The notes under the pieces are model-generated. The model was not told the origin of the DNA. It saw only the letters and a program-made list of their open reading frames with translations, and made no database searches. A DNA stretch of 64,000 nucleotides, from positions 45,826-109,825 of the forward strand of contig NZ_OLKL01000051.1 of assembly GCF_900291015.1 (NCBI RefSeq), given 5' to 3'. The position numbers and the translations under genes are program-made. Shown in pieces: positions 16,670 to 25,400 of the stretch; the first letter of the stretch is position 1, and every line of letters starts with the position of its first letter. This DNA comes from Pseudomonas persica (GTDB lineage Bacteria; Pseudomonadota; Gammaproteobacteria; Pseudomonadales; Pseudomonadaceae).

Positions 16670-18127
16670 ATGAGCAACCGTGTCGAATTCCGGGCCTTTG
16701 ACCATGTGCCCGACACCCTGGCGGCCTTCGAGCAAGAGTTCGCCCTGTCCCCGGCCCGCTTCCTGCTGGAAAGCAGTGTGGTGATTCCCGGGTTCTCCCG
16801 TTTTACCTTCATGGGTGACTCGCAAGGCCGCTGGGCCGAGGTGCTGCGCTACAAGCAGGAAAGCGCCAGCGTCGAGATCCGCCGCATGGAAGGTACCCAG
16901 CACGAGCCCGCCGAGGACTTTCTCGCCTGGCTCGGTGAGCGCATGCTTGCCCAGCGCACGCCCTGCCCTGACGAGTTGCCGTTCGACTTCAACCTGGGCT
17001 ATGTCGGGGTTCTGGGCTACGAGCTGAAGGTGGCTACATTGGCCGACCCGGCCTGGACGTCTCCTGCCCCGGATGCGTGCTTCATGCTCGCCACGCGCAT
17101 GCTGGTGATCGACCATCAGGAAAACCGCAGCTACCTGCTGCACCTGCTCAAGGATGACTACGACCAACCGGCTGCCAGGGCCTGGCTGGAGCAAGCCGGT
17201 AGCCGTTTGCAGGCCCTGCCTGCCGCCCAGCCCTTGGCCAGGCGCCCCCGACGCATGTCGCTGGACCAGGTGGAACAGTGGATCGCAGCCCACGCCAAGG
17301 CCCGCCACACCAAACCGGCGTACATTGAGAAAATCCTTGAGGCCCAGCGTCAGATCGTCGATGGCGAAACCTATGAAGTCTGCCTGACCAACCTGGTCGA
17401 ACTGCCATTCGAGCATTCTGCCTATGCGCTGTACCGCATCATGCGTGAGCTCAGCCCGGCGCCCCACGCCGCCTACTACGCCATTCCCGGTTTCGAAATG
17501 GCCAGCTCGTCACCTGAGCGGTTCCTCAAGGTGGACCGTTCGGGCCAGGCCGAGGCCAAGCCGATCAAAGGCACCCGGCCTCGTAGCCACGATGCCAGGG
17601 AGGACCAGCGCCAACTCGACGAATTGCGCCAGGACGAAAAGGACCTCGCCGAAAACCTGATGATCGTCGACCTGCTGCGCAACGACCTGGGCAGGGTATG
17701 CCAGATAGGCTCAGTCAACGTGCCAGGACTGTTCGTGGTGGAGAGTTACTCGCACGCTCACCAGCTGGTCTCGACCATCCAGGGCCAGCTGAAACCCGGC
17801 ATGCAGGCGCTGGACTGCATCAAGGCCAGTTTTCCCGGCGGCTCGATGACCGGCGCACCGAAAAAACGCACCATGCAGATAATCGGCGAGCTTGAGCAGG
17901 GCGCGCGGGGAGCCTACTCGGGCTCACTGGGGTGGCTTTCTCTGGGCGGAGCCTGCGACCTGAGCATCCTGATCCGCAGCGTGGCAGTACACAACGCCCA
18001 GGCTCGTTTCGGTGTCGGCGGGGCCATCACCGCATTGTCCGACCCGGAAAGCGAATACCTCGAGACGGTGGTCAAGGCCAGTGGCGTGGTAGAAGCAATC
18101 GCCCTGCTCGAAGAGGTGTGCGCATGA
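16670..18127 (+). CDS. PabB-type aminodeoxychorismate synthase component I
   Basis: A 485-residue chorismate-utilising enzyme that uses ammonia to make 4-amino-4-deoxychorismate. The decisive motif is PIKGT at residues 298-302: Lys (K300) is typical of PabB, whereas anthranilate synthases have PIAGT. Other motifs are QRQIVDGETYEVCLTN, SSSPERFL, FPGGSMTGAPKKRTMQII and YSGSLGWL. In this cluster the product goes to 4-aminophenylpyruvate, not folate, because no pabC lyase follows. Its stop overlaps the next start (ATGA). Confidence 0.92.
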   Translation: MSNRVEFRAFDHVPDTLAAFEQEFALSPARFLLESSVVIPGFSRFTFMGDSQGRWAEVLRYKQESASVEIRRMEGTQHEPAEDFLAWLGERMLAQRTPCPDELPFDFNLGYVGVLGYELKVATLADPAWTSPAPDACFMLATRMLVIDHQENRSYLLHLLKDDYDQPAARAWLEQAGSRLQALPAAQPLARRPRRMSLDQVEQWIAAHAKARHTKPAYIEKILEAQRQIVDGETYEVCLTNLVELPFEHSAYALYRIMRELSPAPHAAYYAIPGFEMASSSPERFLKVDRSGQAEAKPIKGTRPRSHDAREDQRQLDELRQDEKDLAENLMIVDLLRNDLGRVCQIGSVNVPGLFVVESYSHAHQLVSTIQGQLKPGMQALDCIKASFPGGSMTGAPKKRTMQIIGELEQGARGAYSGSLGWLSLGGACDLSILIRSVAVHNAQARFGVGGAITALSDPESEYLETVVKASGVVEAIALLEEVCA

Positions 18128-19377
18128 CGACCGTACCCTACCCAGGCGAAAGGCATGCGATCGTCGTTGGCGCCGCCGGGTCGATAGGGCGAATGCTCTG
18201 CGAACAGCTGAGCGCAAGCGGATTGCAGGTGCTCGGCGTCGACCTGGCAACGATGCAGGCACCACAAGGCTATGAAGCCATGCAAGGCGATATCTGTGCG
18301 CCTTCCCCGCTCCTGTGCCAACGCCTGGCGAGCGCGCATCTGCTGGTGCTGGCGCTCTCGGAGAAGGTGCTGCTGCAGGCGCTTCCCGTGTGCTTGCCGC
18401 ACCTGGCGCTGGACTGCCTTTTGGTCGAAACGCTGTCTATCAAGAACACCTTCGCCACGCTGATCCGTGATGTTTCGCTGCCGCAGGCTGTGGCCGGGCT
18501 CAACCCGATGTTCTCGGGGGACCTGTCGCCAGAAGGGCGACCGGTGGTGGTGGTGCCGTACCAGCCCGATGCGGCTCTGGACGACTTCTGCGAACGTCTG
18601 GAAAGCCGTGGCATGCGCCTGTTCATGCTAACCGCGCAGGAGCACGACCAGGCCATGGCCCTCCTGCAGACAGTTGGCCACTCCATGGTGCTCGCCTTCG
18701 GTCACACCTTGGCCGCCAGTGGTGTGCCGCTGGCGCAACTGATCGAACTGGGGCCACCGCCGTTCAAGGTCATGCTCTGCCTGCTGGCCCGCATGATGAC
18801 CAACCACCCGGACGTGTACTGGGAAATACAGGCCGGCAACCCGGCTTCGGCAACAGCCCGTGAGCATGCCTTCACCCAGTTGCGACGTCTCGATGTACAT
18901 GCACGCAACGACGCCCACGTCGAGTTCCTGGCCGCCATGGCCAGCCTTCGCAACCACCTCGAACCAGCCCAGCCACAACTGGCAGCAGGTTGCAGGCACT
19001 TGTTCGAAGTGGTCCAGGCGTATACGCCCGGCCCCGTGGGCGAGGGCGCAGGGCTGGGCAGCCATCGCGAACGAATTGATCGTATCGATGACCAGCTGAT
19101 CGACCTGATCGCACAGCGGCTGAACATCATCCGTGAAGTCGCCGACAGCAAAAAAGGTAGCAGCACTGCCGTGATGCAGCCCGAACGGGTCCGCCAGGTG
19201 GTCAGCCGCTGCACCGAGCGCGGGCGCACCCTCAATGTGCCAGCAGCGCTGATCGAGCAGCTCTACCACGCCATCATCGAGCAGTCCTGCCAGATCGAAT
19301 ACGACGTCGTCGGCGGCCCTCGCCAGACCTTGTTCGACGTCACACCGGAAGTGTTTTCACAGACAGGAGTCCGCTGA
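18124..19377 (+). CDS. 4-amino-4-deoxyprephenate dehydrogenase fused to 4-amino-4-deoxychorismate mutase (PapC-PapB type)
   Basis: A 417-residue fusion. The N-terminal part (about 8-280) is a TyrA-like NAD-dependent dehydrogenase with VVGAAGSIG at 14-22. The C-terminal part (about 314-405) is an AroQ chorismate mutase (RIDRIDDQLIDLIAQRL...). Together they turn aminodeoxychorismate into 4-aminophenylpyruvate. Domain order is the reverse of E. coli TyrA (mutase first). At the substrate motif, E. coli TyrA has catalytic His in GLHPMFG; here it is GLNPMFS with N127, a change that fits an amino rather than hydroxyl group at C4. ATGA overlap with the preceding gene. Confidence 0.86.
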   Translation: MTTVPYPGERHAIVVGAAGSIGRMLCEQLSASGLQVLGVDLATMQAPQGYEAMQGDICAPSPLLCQRLASAHLLVLALSEKVLLQALPVCLPHLALDCLLVETLSIKNTFATLIRDVSLPQAVAGLNPMFSGDLSPEGRPVVVVPYQPDAALDDFCERLESRGMRLFMLTAQEHDQAMALLQTVGHSMVLAFGHTLAASGVPLAQLIELGPPPFKVMLCLLARMMTNHPDVYWEIQAGNPASATAREHAFTQLRRLDVHARNDAHVEFLAAMASLRNHLEPAQPQLAAGCRHLFEVVQAYTPGPVGEGAGLGSHRERIDRIDDQLIDLIAQRLNIIREVADSKKGSSTAVMQPERVRQVVSRCTERGRTLNVPAALIEQLYHAIIEQSCQIEYDVVGGPRQTLFDVTPEVFSQTGVR

Positions 19378-19379
19378 AC

Positions 19380-20702
19380 ATGAACCAGGATAAGCAAAAC
19401 GCCGGCCCGATCATCGAATGGCTGGCTCAGACCCTCGACCAGGATTACCAGTACCGTCAGGACACCCTGAGCCTGACTGCCAACGAGAACTACCCCAGCG
19501 AACTGGTACGCCTGACATCCGGTAGTACCGCCGGGGCGTTCTATCACTGCTCCTTCCCGTTCCCGATACCGCTGGGCGAGTGGCACTTCCCCGAACCAGG
19601 GCAGATGAACGAAATTGCCGACGACCTGCGCGGGCTGGCCCGGCGCATGCTGGGGGCGCAGGCATTCGACTGGCGACCCAACGGTGGCTCACCCGCCGAG
19701 CAGGCATTGATGCTGGCGGCGTGCAAGCCAGGCGAAGGCTTCGTGCACTTTGCTCATCGCGACGGTGGGCACTTCGCGCTTGAGCAACTGGCGAGCAAGA
19801 TGGGTATCGAAATTTTCCACCTCCCGGTCGATCCGCGCAGCCTGCTGATCGATGTCGCCAAGCTCGATGACATGGTGCGCCGCAACCCGCACATCCGCAT
19901 TGTCATCCTCGACCAGTCCTTCAAGCTGCGCTGGCAACCGTTGGCCGAGATTCGTGCCGTGCTGCCGGAATCATGCGCCTTGACCTACGACATGAGCCAT
20001 GACGGCGGTCTGATCCTGGGCGGTGTGTTCGACTCACCACTGGCCTGCGGCGCCGATGTCGTTCATGGCAATACCCACAAGACCATCCCTGGCCCGCAAA
20101 AGGGCTACATCGCCTTCAAGTCCGCTCAGCACCCACTGCTGGTGGATACCTCGATGTGGGTGTGTCCGCACCTGCAGAGCAACTGCCACGCCGAACTGCT
20201 GCCATCAATGTGGGCGGCCTTCAAGGAAATGGAAGTGTTCGGGATGGCTTACGCACAGCAGATGGTGAAAAACGCCAAGGCCCTGGCGCAGCAACTGCAC
20301 GAGCTCGGCCTGGAGGTTTCGGGCGAGTCGTTCGGCTTCACCGAAACCCATCAGGTGCACTTCGCCGTCGGTACGCTGCAGCAAGCGCTGGCCATGTGCG
20401 TCGACAGCCTGCATGCCGGTGGCATCCGTTCGACCAATATCGAGATACCCGGCAAGCCGGGCGTTCATGGTATCCGCCTGGGCGTGCAGGCCATGACCCG
20501 CCGCGGCATGCGTGAGGACGACTTCCGCCAGGTGGCCGGGCTGGTAGCCGATTTGTACTTCAAGCGCACCGAGCCTGCGCGGGTCGCCAGCCGGGTCAAG
20601 GAGCTACTGGCTGGCTTCCCCTTGGCCCCCCTGGCGTACTCGTTCGACGGGCAGATTGACGAAGCGCATCGCCATCTGATTGAGCGAGGTATCCAGCGAT
20701 GA
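19380..20702 (+). CDS. obaG: PLP-dependent L-threonine transaldolase (SHMT-like)
   Basis: A 440-residue fold-type I PLP enzyme related to serine hydroxymethyltransferase: LTANENYPS at 32-40 corresponds to the SHMT substrate motif, and the PLP lysine is K234 in GNTHKTIPGPQKG. The obafluorin enzyme ObaG/ObiH joins L-threonine and 4-nitrophenylacetaldehyde to give 2-amino-3-hydroxy-4-(4-nitrophenyl)butanoate and acetaldehyde. The neighbours encode the nitro-arylacetaldehyde route, so this function is much likelier than folate-dependent SHMT. It starts 2 bp after the previous stop and overlaps the next gene by ATGA. Confidence 0.9.
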   Translation: MNQDKQNAGPIIEWLAQTLDQDYQYRQDTLSLTANENYPSELVRLTSGSTAGAFYHCSFPFPIPLGEWHFPEPGQMNEIADDLRGLARRMLGAQAFDWRPNGGSPAEQALMLAACKPGEGFVHFAHRDGGHFALEQLASKMGIEIFHLPVDPRSLLIDVAKLDDMVRRNPHIRIVILDQSFKLRWQPLAEIRAVLPESCALTYDMSHDGGLILGGVFDSPLACGADVVHGNTHKTIPGPQKGYIAFKSAQHPLLVDTSMWVCPHLQSNCHAELLPSMWAAFKEMEVFGMAYAQQMVKNAKALAQQLHELGLEVSGESFGFTETHQVHFAVGTLQQALAMCVDSLHAGGIRSTNIEIPGKPGVHGIRLGVQAMTRRGMREDDFRQVAGLVADLYFKRTEPARVASRVKELLAGFPLAPLAYSFDGQIDEAHRHLIERGIQR

Positions 20703-22405
20703 ACGTGCTGACCCGGCTTTTTACCGCATCCCGGGAAATGACCCTTGGGCAACTCGTGGGCCATGTGCTGGTTGAAAGCCAGATCCATGACCTGTTCTGC
20801 ATTCCTGGTGACTTCACCATGCAGCTGTCGCGGGAAATGCTGGGCACTCCCGGCCTGACCCTGCGCACCATGTCGCACGAGTACAGCACTACCCTCACCG
20901 CGCTGGGCTACGCGCTCGGAGGCCAGGCGCCCGGCGCCGTATGCTTCACCTACGGGGTGGGAGCCCTGAACGCCATCAACGGCATCGCCCAGGCCTACGT
21001 GGAACGCCTGCCGCTGGTGGTGATATCCGGCTCGCCCGGGCACAAGGAACGCCAGGGTTCGATGTTCGCTCACCACACCATCGTCGACCATGGCACCCAG
21101 CTGCGCCTCATGCAGGAAATCACCGTGCATCAGGCGTGCATCGACGACCCGCACCAGGCCCAGGACCAGCTGCGCGAAGCAATCGCCATCGCCCTGCATG
21201 AGTCGCGGCCGGTGTATGTGGAAATCCCTCGCGACCTGTTCCTGCACAAGGTGCGTCATACACCACGGCGCACACCACTGGAACGTCAACCAGCCCTGTT
21301 CGACCAGCACGCGTTGAGCGCGGCCGAACAGGCGGTGAAACTGCTCGACCAGGCACAGCAGCCGGTGCTGGTGCCTGGCCTCGATGTCAAACGCGGGCAC
21401 CTCGGTGTCGAAGCCCTGGCGCTGAGCGAGGCGCTCGGACTGCCTTGGGTCGAAACACCGATGTCGCGGGGCGGCCTGCCGACCGCGCATGCCAACTATC
21501 GCGGCATCTACGCCGGCCCGGCCTCGCCTTCCCGCCTGACCCAGACGCTGGTCGACGGTTGCGACGTGCTGATGCTCCTTGGCGAACCCAACTCCGACGT
21601 CAACATGGGCATCGCCAGCCAGATTGCCAGTGGCCGGCTGATCCACGCCAATGACGGCGTGGTGATGGTCGGTCGCCAGCGCTACGAGCTGAGCACCGAG
21701 GCCTTCCTGCGTGCCTTGCTCGGCCTGGCCGCTTCGGCACGCCGGCATGGTAAGGCCTTGGCGCCTCTGGAAGCGGAGCAGACTGCCTTCATCCGCCCCG
21801 CTGCGCCAGAACAGCTGTTCGCATCTGACTCACCGTTGACCCCTTACGAAATAATCGATGAGTTGAACAGGGTGTTCAGCGCGCTTCCCGACCTTGACCT
21901 GATCGTCGACTGTGGAGATGCCTTCTTCATGTCGCTGGGCATGTTTCCACGCGACGTGCTGGCGTCTTCCCTGTACATGAGCATGGGCCTCGCCGTTCCA
22001 GGCGCCATTGGCTACCAGCTGGCAAGCGGCAAACGGCCTCTGGTGTTGGTGGGCGACGGAGCATTTCACATGACCGGCAACGAGCTGATGCACGCCGCCC
22101 GTTTCGGCACCAGCCCTATCGTGGTGATCCTCAACAACCGGCGCTGGACCTCGTTGTCCGGCAAGCCCCAGGACCGTCCACTGACCGAGCAGCCAGACCT
22201 GGAGTTCATCGACATGGCACGCTTCCACAAGGTGCAAGGTTTCACTGCACACACGTCGGAGCAACTACGCGAACAGCTTGCCGAAGCCTTGGCGATGGAC
22301 CGTCCCGTGCTGATTGATGCCCGGGTTGCCCCGGATACCCGCTCGTACCTGTGCGAGCGTTTCTTCGATGCGGTGCAGAAACAGCAGCACCTGCCCAAAG
22401 CCTGA
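20699..22405 (+). CDS. obaH: ThDP-dependent 4-nitrophenylpyruvate decarboxylase
   Basis: A 568-residue thiamin-diphosphate enzyme of the pyruvate/phenylpyruvate decarboxylase family. The N-terminal part has the catalytic Glu region in MSHEYSTTLTALGYA, and the ThDP/Mg motif runs from GDGAFHMTGNE to ILNN at about residues 451-479. In the obafluorin pathway ObaH/ObiG decarboxylates 4-nitrophenylpyruvate to 4-nitrophenylacetaldehyde, the acceptor for the transaldolase encoded immediately upstream (ATGA overlap). Acetolactate-synthase-like relatives exist, but the context decides. Confidence 0.86.
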   Translation: MNVLTRLFTASREMTLGQLVGHVLVESQIHDLFCIPGDFTMQLSREMLGTPGLTLRTMSHEYSTTLTALGYALGGQAPGAVCFTYGVGALNAINGIAQAYVERLPLVVISGSPGHKERQGSMFAHHTIVDHGTQLRLMQEITVHQACIDDPHQAQDQLREAIAIALHESRPVYVEIPRDLFLHKVRHTPRRTPLERQPALFDQHALSAAEQAVKLLDQAQQPVLVPGLDVKRGHLGVEALALSEALGLPWVETPMSRGGLPTAHANYRGIYAGPASPSRLTQTLVDGCDVLMLLGEPNSDVNMGIASQIASGRLIHANDGVVMVGRQRYELSTEAFLRALLGLAASARRHGKALAPLEAEQTAFIRPAAPEQLFASDSPLTPYEIIDELNRVFSALPDLDLIVDCGDAFFMSLGMFPRDVLASSLYMSMGLAVPGAIGYQLASGKRPLVLVGDGAFHMTGNELMHAARFGTSPIVVILNNRRWTSLSGKPQDRPLTEQPDLEFIDMARFHKVQGFTAHTSEQLREQLAEALAMDRPVLIDARVAPDTRSYLCERFFDAVQKQQHLPKA

Positions 22406-22442
22406 ACACCCCGTGCCCCGTCACAGAATGGAGTCGTTTGAA

Positions 22443-25400
22443 ATGGAAGTCGCTACCTCACTCCCACTTACTGCCGCCCAGCACTCAATCTGGCTCGGGC
22501 AGCAGTTGGCCAGCGACAGCGCCGCGTACAACATTGCCAGCCTGCTGCGCTTCGACGGCAAGGTGGATGCGCAGCACCTGGCGGTAGCCCTGAGCCAGGT
22601 GATGGACGAGAGCATCGGCCTGCGCGCACAAGTCCAAGAGGCGCATGGGCAGGTACAGCAGCAGATCATTGCCACTTCCGCGTACCCGCTGGCCGAGCAC
22701 GCCTTTGCCAGCGAAAGCCTGGCACGCCAGTGGATGGCCAGCGACCTGGCGCTCCCCATCGACCTGGGGCAGGGTCCGCTGCTGCAGGCAAGCCTGGTGC
22801 GTATCGCCGAACAGCCTGACTGGCTGTACGTGAAGAGCCATCACATCGCCCTGGACGGTGTCGGACTTGGCTTGTTCCTCAAGCGTTGGGCGGCGTTGTA
22901 CAGCGAACAGGCTGGCCATCCGGTCAGCGCAGCACCACTGGGCGCGCTGAGCAAGGTACTGGAAGCGGAACAGGCTTACCAGGCGTCTCCAGACCACGCC
23001 CGCGACCGCGACTACTGGCAGCAGCAAGTCGACAGCAGCCTGACCGTGGCCAGCCTCAATCCGCAGGTCAAGCTGCCCACCAGGCAAGCCCTGCTGCACC
23101 GGGGCCAGCTGTCCGAAGCGGCTTTCCAGCGCTTGCGTGAGTGCGCCAGCCAGGCACAGAGCCACTGGCTGCAGGTGCTGATCGGTGCCTTCGGCGCTTT
23201 CATCGGCCGCAGTACCGGCCAGCGGGACGTAGTCGTTGGCATTCCGATGATGAACCGCCTGCACACGCAGGCGCATGATGTCCCTTGCACCTTGGCCAAT
23301 GTGCTGCCTTTGCAGATGCGGATCGACCCATGGACGCGTGTTGGCGAACTGGTTGCAGCAACAGCCAAGTCGCTCGCCAGCATGCGCGAGCACCAGCGCT
23401 ACCGGGCCGAGGATATCCGCCGCGATTGCAACCTCCTGGGCGAAGGGCGACGCCTGACCGGGCCTCAGATCAATATCGATATCTATTCGCCTGCACTGGT
23501 GTTCGGCACGCTTGCCGGTGAAGTCGAGGTGCTCAGTGCTGGCGCTGCCGACGACCTGTCGTTGCTGGTTCAACCCGTTCCGGGCCAGGGGCTGCGGGTT
23601 TGCGGCATGGCCAACCCCGAGCTGTACGATGGCAAGGCGCTGGGCACCCACGTCGAGCGTTTCCTTGCTTTCGTCGAGGCGTTCGCCAGCGACGCCGAGC
23701 GCCCGCTGGGCCAACTTGCCGCCTACACGCACCAGGTCTGCCCAGCACCGCAACCAACCTGCGAGGCGCACTCGACGCTGCTCGACGGCTTCGCTCACTG
23801 GGTTGCCACCACGCCCGAGGCAATCGCACTTACCTTGGGCGAACACGCACTGAGCTACAAGGAACTGGACAGCCAGGCCAACCGCCTGGCACACCTGCTC
23901 AAGGCCCACCTGCCGTCCCGCACGGCTTCACCGCAGCGCACCATCGCCCTGTTGCTGGAGCGTTCCCTGGAAACGGTGGTAGCCATCCTGGCCGTACTCA
24001 AGTGCGGTGCGGCCTATGTGCCCCTGGACCCCGACGCGCCGCAAGAACGCCTGGCCGGCATTATCGAAGAATGCGCCGCCGAGTTCATGCTATGCGGCGA
24101 GGCCACCGTGGCGAAAGCCCGCAGCCTGCAACCCGACAGCCAGCTGCTGAGCATCGATGCCCAAACCACCGTGCAGGCGCTGCAGGACACGCCGGACATG
24201 CCCCCGGCGGGCGCTCCGCATCCGCACGACAGGGCATACATCATCTACACCTCCGGTTCCACCGGCAAACCCAAGGGCGTCTGCATCAGCCACCATAATG
24301 TGGTGCGACTGTTCAGCAGCACCCACCCCTGGTTCGACTACCGCAACAGCGACGTCTGGACAGCCTGCCACGCCTATATGTTCGATGCCTCTGTCTGGGA
24401 AATGTGGGGCGCCCTGCTGCATGGTGGGCGTCTGGTGATCGTGCCGGTAGCCACTACCCGTGACCCTCATGCCTTGCTGGACCTTGTGGTACGTGAGCAA
24501 GTCACCGTGTTCGGCCAGATCCCCTCCGCGTTCTACCGGTTCATGGAAGCCGAAGCTGATCACCCCGAGCTGGTCGCCCGCATGAAACTGCGCTACCAGT
24601 GCTTCGGCGGCGAGCCACTCGACCTCGGCCGCCTGGCGCCATGGTTCGATCTGCCGCGCCCGGCCAACACGCGGTTGCTCAACCTGTACGGCATCACCGA
24701 GACCACCATCAACACCTGCCACCGCTTTATCTCTCGCGAGCAGGTGCTGGCCAATGCCGGCAGCCTGATAGGCCGGCCCTACGCCGACATGGATATCCTG
24801 GTCCTGGATGATGCTCTGCAACCTGTGCCAGAAGGCGCGCAAGGCGAAATGTATGTCCGTGGCGAAGGCTTGGCCGAGGGCTACCTGGCCCGTCCTGAAC
24901 TGGATGCCACGCGTTTCGTCGCCGACCCGTTCGGCACTGCGGGGCAACGCATGTACCGCAGTGGCGATGTTGCAATTCGCCTGGCCGATGGCGAGCTGGA
25001 ATACATCGGGCGTGCCGACCAGCAGGTCAAGCTGCGCGGATATCGCATTGAACTGGGTGAGATCGAAAGCTGCCTGCGGGCTCATGCATCAGTCTCCAAT
25101 GCCGTGGCCTTGGTTGTCAGCGACCGGGCCAACGATCCACGACTGATCGCCCACGTGGTGCCGGCACCGGGTTATGCCATCGCAGATGTGGACAGCGAAG
25201 CATTGCGCGACCATCTGCGCGCCAACCTGCCGGCGTACATGGTGCCTGCGGCGATCGGCGTCCAACAGGCATTTGCCATGACCGCCAACGGCAAACTGGA
25301 TCGTCGCGCATTGCCAGCCATAGAGGCGAACGCCACACGTCACCTGGAACCGCCGAGGGACAGCCTTGACGAGCAGGTGCTAGCCCATTGGTCGTTGCAT

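Noticed and set aside
19380..20702. Ordinary serine hydroxymethyltransferase (glyA)
   Set aside because: Sequence resembles the SHMT fold, but the gene is coupled to nitro-aryl and NRPS genes and matches the transaldolase layout; housekeeping glyA would not be here.
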